DNA of 64,000 nucleotides from contig JBOGVS010000010.1 of NCBI GenBank assembly GCA_050692555.1, positions 1 through 64,000 on the forward strand, read 5' to 3'. Position 1 is the stretch's first letter. Every line of letters begins with the position of its first letter. The DNA is from DAITPV01 sp050692555 (GTDB taxonomy: Bacteria; Actinomycetota; UBA4738; CALAEC01). Below, in pieces: positions 25,256 through 34,291 of the stretch. The translations under genes and the position numbers were made by a program. The notes beneath the pieces are model-generated. The model saw only the letters and a program-made list of their open reading frames with translations. It made no database searches and was not told where the DNA came from.

Positions 25256-27736
25256 ATGGCCGTCGCCGCTTCCCACGCCACACGGCGGGCCCTCCGCCGC
25301 GCAGCCGAGGGCAAGTCCCTGTCGCTCCAGGAATCGGCGGCGCTGATGGAAGCCCGGGGCCCGGCCCTGGAAGCGCTGATGGACGTGGCCGGCTCGTTGC
25401 GAGACCTGGGTCACGGGCGCCGGGTCACCTATTCCCGGAAGGTGTTCGTCCCGCTCACGATGTTGTGCCGCGACGTCTGCCACTACTGCACGTTCGCCCA
25501 GCCGCCGGCGAAGCTCGAGCGCCCGTACCTCTCGCCGGAGGACGTGGTGGCCATCGCCGAGGCCGGTGGCCGGGCGGGATGCAAGGAAGCGTTGTTCACA
25601 CTCGGCGACCGGCCCGAGGCGCGTTACGAGGTGGCCAGGACATGGCTGGCAGAGCGCGGATACCACTCCACGCTCGACTACCTCCGTGCGGTGTCGATCC
25701 GGGTGATCGAGGAGACCGGGCTGCTGCCGCATCTCAACCCCGGGGTCATGTCGTACGAGGACCTCGCTCGCCTGAAGCACGTCTCGGCGTCGATGGGGCT
25801 CATGCTGGAGCAGTCGAGCGACCGGCTCACCGAGCGCGGGATGCCGCACCACGGCTCGCCCGACAAGGTTCCGGCCGTCCGGCTCCGAACGATCGAGGAC
25901 GCGGGACGGCTGGGGATCCCGTTCACCACCGGGATCCTGGTGGGGATCGGAGAGACGGTGCCGGAGCGAGTGGCGTCGCTGTTCGCCATACGCGACCTCC
26001 ACCGACGGTACCGGCACGTGCAGGAAGTCATCGTGCAGAACTTCAAGGCCAAGCCGGGCACCCGGATGCACGACCGCCCGGAGCCGGACACCGAGAAGTT
26101 TCTGGCGACGGTTGCCACCGCGCGCGTGGTGCTCGGACCGCGGATGCATCTCCAGGCGCCCCCGAACCTCTCGGACCCGCACTATCCGCGGCTGCTGGAC
26201 GCGGGCATCGACGACTGGGGCGGCGTGTCACCGGTCACTCCCGACCACGTGAATCCCGAGGCGCCGTGGCCCCGGCTGGAGGACCTGCGCCGGCGCACCG
26301 CCGAACGCGGGTTCGAGCTGCGGGAGCGGCTGTGCGTGTACCCGGAGTACGCCACGCGAGCGGATCCCTGGATCGCCGGGAAGATGCGAGCCCCCGTGGC
26401 CGCGCTCACCGGGGAGGCCGGGCTCGCCGTGGACGGCCAGGGCCCGGAGCCGGTGGCCTGGCAGGACCCCGACGTCCAGTGGAAGCCGCGCACCATCGAG
26501 CTCACCTTCGCCAAGGGCGCGGAGGCCGGTCTTCGACAGGACGCCGACACGGTGTACGGGGACCTGGACGGGCTCGAGGTGGAGGCCACCCGAGCCTGGG
26601 CCCGCCGCAAGGTGGACCCCCATCGCCTGTCCGCGGAGGTCCGCGAGGCTCTCCGGCGGGCCGCGTCGCACCGGCCCATCACGGATCAGGCGGCCCTGGC
26701 CCTGTTCCAGGCGGAGGGGGAGGACCTGGAGGCGCTGTGCCGGGTGGCCGACGACCTCCGCCGGGAGGCGGTGGGGGACGAGATCACCTACGTGGTCAAT
26801 CGGAACATCAACTTCACCAACGTGTGCTACGTGGGGTGCCGGTTCTGTGCGTTCGCCCAACGGGAAGTCGATCCGGAGTCCTACACCCTCACCCTCCAGG
26901 AGGTGGCCGACCGGGCCGAGGAGGCCCGGGCCTACGGAGCCACCGAGATCTGCATGCAGGGCGGTATCCACCCCGACCTCCCCGGGGACTTCTACCTCCG
27001 GCTCCTGGACTCGGTGAAGGCCCGGGTCCCGGAGATCCACGTCCACGCGTTCAGCCCCATGGAGGTGCTGAACGGGGCCACCCGCCTGGGCGTCTCGTTC
27101 CGGGAGTTCCTGGCTGAGGCCCGGCGTCGGGGGCTGGGAACGATCCCGGGAACCGCGGCGGAGATCCTCGACGACGAGGTGCGATGGGTCCTGACCAAGG
27201 GGAAGCTTCCTGCCGACACGTGGGAGGAGATCGTTCGCACCGCGCACGACCTGGGGATCCGATCCTCATCGACCATCATGTACGGGCACGTCGACGCTCC
27301 GCCGCACTGGGTGTCGCACCTTCGCCGGCTGGCGCGCATCCAGGACGATACGGGTGGGTTCACGGAGTTCGTCCCGCTTCCGTTCGTGCACCAGAACGCT
27401 CCGATCTACCTGGCGGGCAAGGCTCGCCCGGGCGCCACGTTCGACGAGAACCGGAGGATGCACGCCGTCGCTCGCATCCTGCTCGATGGTCGCATCGACA
27501 ACGTTCAGGTGTCGTGGGTGAAGCTGGGGACCGAAGCGTGCAAGGTGATCTTGCGCGGCGGTGCCAACGACTTCGGTGGCACGTTGATGGAGGAAACGAT
27601 CTCGCGCATGGCCGGAGCTGAGTGGGGCATCCGCATGGAACCACGCGAGTTCGACGAAGCGATCGTCGACATCGATCGCGTGCCCGCGCAGCGCACTACC
27701 ACATACGAACGCGTCGTAGCAATAGCTGATCGCTAA
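25256..27736 (+). CDS. fbiC: Fo synthase, fused CofG-CofH (FbiC)
   Basis: An 826-residue two-domain radical SAM enzyme making Fo, the deazaflavin core of F420, from tyrosine and a pyrimidine. The CofG half has CRDVCHYC with Cys71, Cys75 and Cys78; the CofH half has NINFTNVCYVGCRFCAF with Cys524, Cys528 and Cys531. The fused form is the rule in actinobacteria. The ATG at 25256 was chosen because it is 9 nt after the -10 box; a GTG 6 nt upstream is an alternative. Together with the divergent fbiA-fbiB this gives nearly complete F420 assembly, lacking only the guanylyltransferase step. Confidence 0.94.
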   Translation: MAVAASHATRRALRRAAEGKSLSLQESAALMEARGPALEALMDVAGSLRDLGHGRRVTYSRKVFVPLTMLCRDVCHYCTFAQPPAKLERPYLSPEDVVAIAEAGGRAGCKEALFTLGDRPEARYEVARTWLAERGYHSTLDYLRAVSIRVIEETGLLPHLNPGVMSYEDLARLKHVSASMGLMLEQSSDRLTERGMPHHGSPDKVPAVRLRTIEDAGRLGIPFTTGILVGIGETVPERVASLFAIRDLHRRYRHVQEVIVQNFKAKPGTRMHDRPEPDTEKFLATVATARVVLGPRMHLQAPPNLSDPHYPRLLDAGIDDWGGVSPVTPDHVNPEAPWPRLEDLRRRTAERGFELRERLCVYPEYATRADPWIAGKMRAPVAALTGEAGLAVDGQGPEPVAWQDPDVQWKPRTIELTFAKGAEAGLRQDADTVYGDLDGLEVEATRAWARRKVDPHRLSAEVREALRRAASHRPITDQAALALFQAEGEDLEALCRVADDLRREAVGDEITYVVNRNINFTNVCYVGCRFCAFAQREVDPESYTLTLQEVADRAEEARAYGATEICMQGGIHPDLPGDFYLRLLDSVKARVPEIHVHAFSPMEVLNGATRLGVSFREFLAEARRRGLGTIPGTAAEILDDEVRWVLTKGKLPADTWEEIVRTAHDLGIRSSSTIMYGHVDAPPHWVSHLRRLARIQDDTGGFTEFVPLPFVHQNAPIYLAGKARPGATFDENRRMHAVARILLDGRIDNVQVSWVKLGTEACKVILRGGANDFGGTLMEETISRMAGAEWGIRMEPREFDEAIVDIDRVPAQRTTTYERVVAIADR

Positions 27737-27781
27737 TCAGTTCGTCGCGGAAAAAGTCGCCGACAAATGCTTCAAACCCCC

Positions 27782-27861
27782 TTGCAAAAAGTTCATCATG
27801 GGGACTGGACAAACATGGTGCTACCCAGTCAGAATTACACCCGTGTAGTTTCTGACACGGG
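27782..27861 (+). promoter_or_regulatory. AT-richer whiB leader with a 7-bp inverted repeat
   Basis: The 137 bp between fbiC and whiB are visibly richer in A/T than the surroundings. TGGACA (27806-27811) and CAGAAT (27830-27835) form a weak promoter with 18-nt spacing. CCCGTGT (27840-27846) and ACACGGG (27855-27861) are a perfect inverted repeat with an 8-nt gap, ending 12 nt before the whiB start, either an operator or a leader hairpin close to the ribosome site. Confidence 0.4.
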
Positions 27862-27873
27862 GGAGGGCAGGGG

Positions 27874-28101
27874 ATGCACCACTACATCCCATGGCAGGAG
27901 AGAGCGAAGTGCCGGGAGTTCGACCCGGAAGTCTTCTTCCCCGAGAAAGGCGGATCGTCGCGCGAGGCGAAACGGATCTGCGCCGAGTGCACGGTCCGGA
28001 TCCAGTGCCTCAACTACGCCCTGCGTCGCGACGAGCGCTACGGCGTGTGGGGAGGCATGAGCGAACGGGAACGACGACGCCTGAAGCGCATGGCGTCCTG
28101 A
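27874..28101 (+). CDS. WhiB-family iron-sulfur transcription regulator
   Basis: A 75-residue WhiB-like protein with the four cluster ligands Cys13, Cys36, Cys39 and Cys45 in the order C-x22-C-x2-C-x5-C, the GVWGG turn (GVWGGMSERERRRLKRM) and the basic C-terminal DNA-contact tail. WhiB proteins bind a 4Fe-4S cluster and partner with the principal sigma factor; they exist only in actinobacteria and their phages. The neighbourhood (fbiA/fbiB on one side, DUF5719 and phosphomannomutase on the other) matches the mycobacterial whiB2 locus, which controls division, so a WhiB2-type role is likely but not proven. Confidence 0.93.
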   Translation: MHHYIPWQERAKCREFDPEVFFPEKGGSSREAKRICAECTVRIQCLNYALRRDERYGVWGGMSERERRRLKRMAS

Positions 28102-28121
28102 CCGCAGAAGGGAGGTGACGA

Positions 28122-28436
28122 ATGGCACCAGCGCGGAGGAAAAAGTCGGCAGCGCGTAAGAAGAGCACCGGGCGCAAGAAGTCGACCGCCAGACGGAAGA
28201 CGACGGCCGCGAGGAAGCGCACCACCAGAAAGTCCACGGCGCGCAGAAAGACCACGGGGCGGAAGTCGACCGGTAGGAAGCGCTCCACCGGCCGCAAGAA
28301 GTCGACAGCGCGCAAGCGCACGACCGGCCGGAAGAGGACCACGCGCAAGCGCACCACGGCCGCACGCCGGCCCAGGAAGCGCGCGGCGCGGAAGTCCACG
28401 GCAAAACGCACCACCGCGAGACGCAAGTCGAAGTAG
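28122..28436 (+). CDS. histone H1-like Lys/Arg-rich nucleoid protein
   Basis: A 104-residue protein built almost only of Lys, Arg, Thr, Ser and Ala, in short repeats such as ARKKST, GRKKST and TARKRTT. It has no acidic residues at all. It resembles the C-terminal tails of mycobacterial HU (HupB) and eukaryotic histone H1 but stands alone without an HU domain. An excellent Shine-Dalgarno AGGGAGGTGA ends 4 nt before the ATG, so strong translation is expected. It follows whiB by 20 nt, suggesting co-expression, and a terminator follows at once. Binding and compacting DNA, or RNA binding, is the likely function. Confidence 0.75.
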   Translation: MAPARRKKSAARKKSTGRKKSTARRKTTAARKRTTRKSTARRKTTGRKSTGRKRSTGRKKSTARKRTTGRKRTTRKRTTAARRPRKRAARKSTAKRTTARRKSK

Positions 28437-28452
28437 CTCGCGGAGGACCACA

Positions 28453-28480
28453 GAGAGGGGGGCCGTCGCGCCCCCCTCTC
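28453..28480 (+). terminator. rho-independent-like terminator after the H1-like gene
   Basis: An 11-bp perfect stem, GAGAGGGGGGC (28453-28463) with GCCCCCCTCTC (28470-28480), encloses a 6-nt loop, 16 nt after the stop codon. It lacks a T run, as is common for actinobacterial terminators. It separates the whiB-H1 pair from the glycosyltransferase gene. Confidence 0.7.
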
Positions 28481-28528
28481 GGCGTTCCCCCCGGAACTGA
28501 TACGCCTATAGGCTAGGCCCCCGGCCGC

Positions 28529-31500
28529 ATGCAGAGCTCTACGCCGAGCGTCCTCGCCGTCCTCGTTGTGAAGGACGGCGCCTCCTGGCTCAAGCGGGTC
28601 CTGGACTCGCTGGCTCGCCAGACCCATCCTCGCTTTGCCGTCCTCGCCGTGGACAACGGCTCGAGAGACGGCTCCGGTGATCTCCTGGCCTCGTTCCTGG
28701 GCCCCCGGCGGGTGATCCGTCTGGAGGAAGACCAGGGGTTCCCCGGCGCGGTTCGCCGGGCCATGGAGACCCCGGCGGCCGCCGAAGCCGACTACCTGTT
28801 GCTGCTGCACGACGACACGGTGCTCACGCCCGGAACCGTGTCGAGCCTGGTGGAGGCCGCGGGCCGGATCCCCGGTGTCGGTGCGGTGGGTCCCAAGGTC
28901 ATGGACTGGGAGTCCCCCAGGGTGCTTCGGGAGGTGGGGTTCGCCACCGACCGATTCGGATACGCCTATTCCCCCCTGGAGGAAGGCGAGATCGACCAGG
29001 GCCAGTACGACGCCCCCCGGGAGGTGCTGTTCGTGTCCTCGGCTGCGATGTTGGTGGCCGGGGATGCGTGGAAGCGGGCCGGTCCGCCGGACGAACGCCT
29101 CCGTCACGGAGGCATGGACCTGGACTTCTGCTGGCGGATCCGGCTGTCGGGGTTCCGGGTCCTGGTGGCGCCGGCAGCGGTGGTTCAGCACGGTGCGGTG
29201 GGGGAGCGTGGAGAGCGTCCCGCCGGGCCTCCGCGCCGGGAGCGCTACGTGGCCGAGCGAGCCGCCCTCCTGAGCCTGTTGAAGAACTACCGGGTTCTGA
29301 CCCTGGCGTGGGTGCTTCCCATCTATCTGGTCCAGGGGATCGCCCGACTGGCGCTGTACGTGGTGTCCCGGCGGTTCGACCGGGCCGGCCAGGTGCTTGG
29401 AGCGTGGGGATGGAACTTCATCCATCTTCTCGGCACCGCGGCTCGCCGGGCCCGTGCGCAGGCAGTCCGACAGGTGCCGGACCGCGAGATCGCCCGGTTC
29501 ATGGCTCCTGCCGGGACCAGGCTGTCGCGCTGGGCGCTCCAGGCCTCGTCGCTCCTGGTTCGTCGGCCCAGCGAAGGCACGGCGGAGCCCGGCGAGGAGG
29601 TGGAGGCCGTCCCGCTCGGCCGGCGGGTGGCGTCACTGGCCACGGCTCATCCCGTTGCCGTTGGACTGTCCGTCGCCGTCGTGGTGACGCTGATCGCCTT
29701 CCGAGGGGTGCTCTTCGTTCCCCACATCGAGGGGGGCGCGCTGCCGGTATTCCCCGCCGACCCCGGCGCCTTCTTCCGAGAGTTCGGAGCCGGCTGGCGC
29801 TCGACCGGGTTTGGGGGACAGGAAGGAGCCAGCCCCGCCCTGGTGGCGCTGGGGGTGGGCAGCGTGATCACCCTGGGGGACCCACAGCTCCTGGTTCGGC
29901 TCCTGGTGGGGCTGGGTCCGCTGCTCGCCGGAGCCTCGTGTCACGTCGCGGTGCGCCGACTGGGGATCTCCGGAGTAGCCGCGGTGGTGGCGGCAGGGGC
30001 GTACGGCCTCTCGGCCGTCACCCTGTGGTCCGCGTCCGAAGGGCGGGTCTCGGCCCTGGTGTTGTTGGTGGCCCTGCCCTGGCTGGTGGCCCGCCTGCTG
30101 GCCGGCTTCAAACCGAGACCTCCGGCCCGTCCTCTTCGGTGGCTGGTGGGAACGGGGATGGCCCTGGGGCTCACGACGTCGTTCTTCCCCGCTGCGTGGG
30201 TGGCGGTGGCCGCGGTTGTGGGGCCTGCGGTGATCCTTCCGGACAAGGGTGGCAGCAGGGCCGTCGGCTCGATGATGACGGTCGCCGCGGTGGCTGTCGG
30301 CGCCGCCCTGGTGTTCCCCCTGGCCGCGGCGCTCACCCAGGCGGGCGGTGGTGGGTCCGTGGGCGCCGCCGTCCGGCCGTCGTTCTCCGATGTTCTGAGG
30401 CTGGCGCCCGGCCCGTCCCCGGGATCGTGGATCCCGGCGTTGTTCCTTCCTGTTGCGGGGATCCTGGGCTTCGTGCTGGGCCAAGCGGCGGTGCGCCGAA
30501 CGGCCGCACGCTCGCTGGCCACCGCATCGATCTCGGTGATGCTGGCGTGGCTGGCCGGGGCGGGCCGGCTGCCGGAACCGGTGGCCAGCCCGGTCGCCTT
30601 CCTGGCCGGGGCGGCGTTTTCTCTGTCGGTTCTCTCGGGCCTCGGCGCGCGGGCCCTGGCCAGTGGAGTCCGCCTCCGCCGCGCGGCATTCGGCGCCGGC
30701 CAGCTCACGGGGGCTGCCCTGGTGACGGTGCTGTCGGTCGGGCTGGGGGCGCAAACGATCAGGTCGCTGGGTGGGGACTGGGCCGTGGGGGAGTCTCGTG
30801 TGCCGCCCGCGTGGCCGGTGGTGGCGTCCGCGGATCCCGGTGTGGCCTTCCGGGTGCTGTGGCTGGCCCCCCCCGGCCGGTCGCCGTTGCCGCCTCCTGC
30901 CGGTGATCCGGAGGGCTCATCCGCGGGTGGAGGATCCGCGGTGTCGTACGCGGTCACCGGGCGAGGAGGTCGGTCGATCCTCGCAGTGGCGCTGCCGACC
31001 GATGGACCGGCCTATCCGCGGCTCGACCGGATCCTGTCGGCGATGCTGGCCGATGAGGTTCGCCACGCCGGTGCTCTGCTCGCACCTCTGGGGATCCGGT
31101 TCGTGGTTGCCGGCGATGAGGCCCTGTCGCCGGGCGCCGCCGAGAGCCTGGGCGCCCAGGTGGACCTGGACCTGATCCAGCGAGCGGGTGGCCTGTCGAT
31201 CTACCGGAACGCCAGGGCGCTGCCTCCGGCCGGGTTGCTTCCGGGTCAGGCAGCTCTCGACGCGGCTCGATCGCCATCCCTGCTGGCCGCCACCGTCCTG
31301 GACCCCGCGACCACCGCGGCCCTGGCTCCCGACGGCGGGGCCACCTGGGCAGCGGACGTGGACCGGGGCGAGGCCTCCCTGGTAAGCGTGGCGGACACGT
31401 TCTCCGTGGCGTGGCGATTGGAGGCCCCCGAAGGCTCGGCCGCGCCGTTCCCCGCGTTCGGCTGGGGCCTGGGGTTCGAGGCCCAAGCGGGGACCGGCTC

Positions 31501-31684
31501 CCTGGAGGCCCGGTTCGAGGGCCAGCTCCGCAGGCGAGTGGAGCTCCTGGCATTAGCAGCGCTGTGGATCGTGGCCGTGTGGATGGTGCGACGGACCGCC
31601 CGCGACGAGCGACCCGTCCGGCGGCGAGCAGTGGCGGACGAGCCGGTCGCCGCTCGGGCGCCGACCACGGAGCCGGTGGGATGA
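28529..31684 (+). CDS. large membrane glycosyltransferase (GT2 domain plus polytopic C-terminal region)
   Basis: A 1051-residue protein. Residues 1-240 are a GT2 catalytic domain (VLAVLVVKDGASWLKRVLDSLARQ, VDNGSRDGS, LLLHDDTVL, GGMDLDFCWRIRLSG). About residues 255-345 link to a region of many hydrophobic helices (about 375-775), then an extracytoplasmic domain and a last helix near 1010-1025. Comparable giant GT2 proteins lie beside DUF5719 genes near whiB in actinobacteria. It likely glycosylates a lipid carrier or cell-wall polymer across the membrane; substrate unknown. The stop overlaps the DUF5719 start (ATGA). Confidence 0.82.
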   Translation: MQSSTPSVLAVLVVKDGASWLKRVLDSLARQTHPRFAVLAVDNGSRDGSGDLLASFLGPRRVIRLEEDQGFPGAVRRAMETPAAAEADYLLLLHDDTVLTPGTVSSLVEAAGRIPGVGAVGPKVMDWESPRVLREVGFATDRFGYAYSPLEEGEIDQGQYDAPREVLFVSSAAMLVAGDAWKRAGPPDERLRHGGMDLDFCWRIRLSGFRVLVAPAAVVQHGAVGERGERPAGPPRRERYVAERAALLSLLKNYRVLTLAWVLPIYLVQGIARLALYVVSRRFDRAGQVLGAWGWNFIHLLGTAARRARAQAVRQVPDREIARFMAPAGTRLSRWALQASSLLVRRPSEGTAEPGEEVEAVPLGRRVASLATAHPVAVGLSVAVVVTLIAFRGVLFVPHIEGGALPVFPADPGAFFREFGAGWRSTGFGGQEGASPALVALGVGSVITLGDPQLLVRLLVGLGPLLAGASCHVAVRRLGISGVAAVVAAGAYGLSAVTLWSASEGRVSALVLLVALPWLVARLLAGFKPRPPARPLRWLVGTGMALGLTTSFFPAAWVAVAAVVGPAVILPDKGGSRAVGSMMTVAAVAVGAALVFPLAAALTQAGGGGSVGAAVRPSFSDVLRLAPGPSPGSWIPALFLPVAGILGFVLGQAAVRRTAARSLATASISVMLAWLAGAGRLPEPVASPVAFLAGAAFSLSVLSGLGARALASGVRLRRAAFGAGQLTGAALVTVLSVGLGAQTIRSLGGDWAVGESRVPPAWPVVASADPGVAFRVLWLAPPGRSPLPPPAGDPEGSSAGGGSAVSYAVTGRGGRSILAVALPTDGPAYPRLDRILSAMLADEVRHAGALLAPLGIRFVVAGDEALSPGAAESLGAQVDLDLIQRAGGLSIYRNARALPPAGLLPGQAALDAARSPSLLAATVLDPATTAALAPDGGATWAADVDRGEASLVSVADTFSVAWRLEAPEGSAAPFPAFGWGLGFEAQAGTGSLEARFEGQLRRRVELLALAALWIVAVWMVRRTARDERPVRRRAVADEPVAARAPTTEPVG

Positions 31685-33120
31685 GCTTCGGCGGCCGGCT
31701 GTTGGTGGGCGCCGTGGTCGCTGCGGTGGTGGCGGTGGGAGGACTCCAGCTCGAGGCGCAGGTCGGGGCCCGGGCGATCGCTCCCGGGCCATCCGTCGAG
31801 GAGCTCTCCGGGGCCTGGTACTGCCCGCACGGCGGCGGTGAAGGTTGGCAGGCGTGGGTGGTGGTGGCGAACCCGTCGGACGCCGCAGCGACCCTGAGGG
31901 TCAGCACTCATGCAGGGAGCACTCCGGAGTCGTCGCAAACCGTGCTCGAGCCGGGGACCAGCCGGTACCTGGAGGTCGCCGCACCGGTGATGGCATCGGC
32001 CACGGTGGTCGAGTACTTCGGCGCCGAGGTGGCTGCCGGGATGGTCGTCGCTGCCGGCGAGGACGGGGGCGTGGCTGCCGAACCGTGCGCAGGCAACGCG
32101 GGGGGCCGCTGGTACGTCCCCGAGGCCTCCACGCTGCGCGGCGAGCAGGCCAGCGCGGTGATCACCAACCCGTTCGCCGCCAACGCGGTCGTGGACCTGG
32201 CCCTGTATGCCGGTGATCGGCAGATCCGCCCCGGACCGCTCCGAGGGCTGGTCCTGGAGCCCGGGCGGACCAAGGCGGTGAACCTGAACCGCTTCGCCCT
32301 GGGGGAGGAGTCGCTGTCCGTTGAGGTGACCGCGCTGCTGGGGAGGGTCGCGGTCTCCGGGATGGTGACCAGCAACAGCGGGGTTCGGGCGGTGCAGGCC
32401 GTGCCGGAGGCCGCGCACAGCTGGGCGTTGCCGGGTGCCGGTGGAGCGGAGGGGCAGGACCGGCTCCTGGTGACCTCTCCGAGCGGCCTGGAGGCTCCCT
32501 TCCACGCCACGGCCCAGGGAGGGGACGGTGCGTTCCCGGTCCTGGATCTGGAATCGGCCCGGGGAGGCGCGGTGACGGGGTTCGAGATCGAGGCCCAGGA
32601 TGCTTCGGTCCTGGTGGAGGCCGACGGGCCGGATGTCCTGGTGGTGGGGCGGCGGCTGGGAGGCCCTGCCCCGGCTCCGCCGAAGGAGCCCCCAAAGGAT
32701 CAGAAGACCGGGAAGGACGGCCCGGGAAAGAAGAAGGAGGCCGACCAGGAGCAGGAGGAACCGGCCCCCGCCGCGAGCGACGTGGCCTCCACCTCCGGGG
32801 TCCCTGCGGCCGCGGCCTCCTGGGTGACCATTCCACCGGTGGTCCCCGGAGGGGGGCCCGCGGTGCTCCTGATCCAGAACCCCGGGTCCGAGGAAGCCGA
32901 GGTGCGGGTCACGCTGCTGGGACAGGGGGGGCCGCAAGGGGAGGAGACCACCCTCCCCGTGGCTCCGGGGGCCACGGCTCGCGTCGACCTGCCGGCCGGA
33001 GATCCTCCCGCAGCGGTGGTGGAGGCCCTCCAGGGGTCGGTGGTCCCGGCCCAGATCACCCCTGACCCCGCGGCCTACGCACTGTCGGTGGGTATACCCG
33101 TGGGCCGACCGACCGGTTGA
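31681..33120 (+). CDS. DUF5719-like secreted protein
   Basis: A 479-residue protein with an N-terminal membrane anchor or signal (about residues 5-25) and an extracellular part rich in Ala, Gly and Val. WYCPHGGGEGWQAWVVVANPSDAAATLRV near the start and later repeats of the kind WVTIPPVVPGGGPAVLLIQNPGSEEAEVRVTLLG suggest several beta-sandwich modules. Residues about 325-370 form a linker rich in Pro, Lys, Glu and Gln. The family assignment rests on the pairing with the giant GT2 and the layout, known from memory of other actinobacteria. Role unknown; probably cell-envelope glycan handling at the outer face. Confidence 0.65.
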   Translation: MSFGGRLLVGAVVAAVVAVGGLQLEAQVGARAIAPGPSVEELSGAWYCPHGGGEGWQAWVVVANPSDAAATLRVSTHAGSTPESSQTVLEPGTSRYLEVAAPVMASATVVEYFGAEVAAGMVVAAGEDGGVAAEPCAGNAGGRWYVPEASTLRGEQASAVITNPFAANAVVDLALYAGDRQIRPGPLRGLVLEPGRTKAVNLNRFALGEESLSVEVTALLGRVAVSGMVTSNSGVRAVQAVPEAAHSWALPGAGGAEGQDRLLVTSPSGLEAPFHATAQGGDGAFPVLDLESARGGAVTGFEIEAQDASVLVEADGPDVLVVGRRLGGPAPAPPKEPPKDQKTGKDGPGKKKEADQEQEEPAPAASDVASTSGVPAAAASWVTIPPVVPGGGPAVLLIQNPGSEEAEVRVTLLGQGGPQGEETTLPVAPGATARVDLPAGDPPAAVVEALQGSVVPAQITPDPAAYALSVGIPVGRPTG

Positions 33121-33144
33121 CGGTAATAGGGCTCTGGGTATCAT
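33117..33144 (+). promoter_or_regulatory. promoter of the L,D-transpeptidase gene
   Basis: TTGACG (33117-33122, overlapping the previous stop) and TATCAT (33139-33144) are spaced by 16 nt and match the sigma70-type consensus well. The ATG is 9 nt after the -10, so the transcript should be leaderless or nearly so. Confidence 0.65.
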
Positions 33145-33153
33145 TCCTTTTGG

Positions 33154-34227
33154 ATGTCCAGAGCTAGACGCCACGCGCGGCCCCGATCACGCGCGCGCGG
33201 AAGCGTGCGCGTTACGGTTTCGATCGCCCTCGGCCTGGTGCTGATCGGCGGGGGGGCGGCCTATGCCGCCTACCGGTACGACGCTGCCACCTCGAACCGC
33301 ATCATGCCGGGGGTGTCGATCGCCGGGGTGGAGGTGGGCGAGCTCACCCGGCAGGAGGCCATCGGCGAGGTCGCCGGTGCGGTCGAGGTCACCCTCGATC
33401 GGGAGATCCAGGTCCACGCCGGGGACGAGACGTGGCACATCACGCCGCAGGAGCTGGGAGCCACCGCGGTGGTCGACCCCATGGTCGATCGGGCCCTGGC
33501 CCTGTCCGATGGCTACACCTGGCCGGAGCGGGTCTTCCACCGGCTCCTGGACCGCGAGGTCGACGAGACGCTCGGTCTCCGGTACCGGCAGAACGGGGAC
33601 GACCTCGGCCGGTTCGTGGAGACCGTGGCCCAAACGGTGAACGTGGACCCCACGGATGCCTCCGTGTCGGTCGTGGACGGAGGGCTGGTGCTGGAGCGTC
33701 CGGAGGTGGGCTGGGCCCTCCCCATGAAGGAGTCTCTGCGAACCATTCGCCGGGCCGTGGCGGGGGAGACCGATTCGGTGGATCTCGGACTGGAGCGGAT
33801 CGCCCCGGAGGTGGGGCGGGACGACATCGGAAAGACCCTCGTGGTCAATCTGTCCGAGCTCGAGCTGTACCTGTATGACGGGCTCCGACTGAAGAAGACC
33901 TACCCGGTGGCGGCGGGGTCGCCCTCGTACCCCACCCCGCCGGGTGAGTGGGAGATCTGGGACAAGCGTGAGAACCCCACGTGGGTGAACCCGGCCCCCG
34001 ACGGGTGGGGCAAGGGTCTTCCCGCCAGCGTTCCGGGAGGCCCGGGAAGCCCGCTGGGGACTCGGGCTCTGTACCTCGACGCCCCAGGCATCCGGATCCA
34101 CGGCACCCCGGCGTCCTACTCGATCGGAACCTATGCCTCCCACGGGTGCATCCGGATGCTGATGGAGGACGTGGAGGAGCTCTACGAAATCGTCCCCATC
34201 GGGACCAAGGTTCACGTCGTTTCGTAG
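33154..34227 (+). CDS. L,D-transpeptidase (YkuD) with peptidoglycan-binding-like N-terminal domain
   Basis: A 357-residue protein with a very basic N tail, one membrane anchor (about 19-42), a region of about 50-220 with the PG_binding_4/VanW-like pattern (IMPGVSIAGVEVGELTRQEAIGEV), and a C-terminal YkuD catalytic domain (about 225-357). The catalytic motif is IHGTPASYSIGTYASHGCIRM with His316 and Cys332. Such enzymes make 3-3 cross-links in peptidoglycan, the main type in actinobacteria. Good promoter directly upstream; it is the last gene before the RNA-rich intergenic region. Confidence 0.92.
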   Translation: MSRARRHARPRSRARGSVRVTVSIALGLVLIGGGAAYAAYRYDAATSNRIMPGVSIAGVEVGELTRQEAIGEVAGAVEVTLDREIQVHAGDETWHITPQELGATAVVDPMVDRALALSDGYTWPERVFHRLLDREVDETLGLRYRQNGDDLGRFVETVAQTVNVDPTDASVSVVDGGLVLERPEVGWALPMKESLRTIRRAVAGETDSVDLGLERIAPEVGRDDIGKTLVVNLSELELYLYDGLRLKKTYPVAAGSPSYPTPPGEWEIWDKRENPTWVNPAPDGWGKGLPASVPGGPGSPLGTRALYLDAPGIRIHGTPASYSIGTYASHGCIRMLMEDVEELYEIVPIGTKVHVVS

Positions 34228-34255
34228 CAAAGACCGACAAGAACCGCTGATCGGC

Positions 34256-34285
34256 TTGCGCCCATCGTTCCGGCGGGATTATGAT
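34256..34285 (+). promoter_or_regulatory. promoter of the small RNA
   Basis: TTGCGC (34256-34261) and TATGAT (34280-34285) with an 18-nt spacer. The predicted start, about 7 nt downstream, falls on the first base of the RNA's closing stem (34292). Confidence 0.6.
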
Positions 34286-34291
34286 GGTGTA

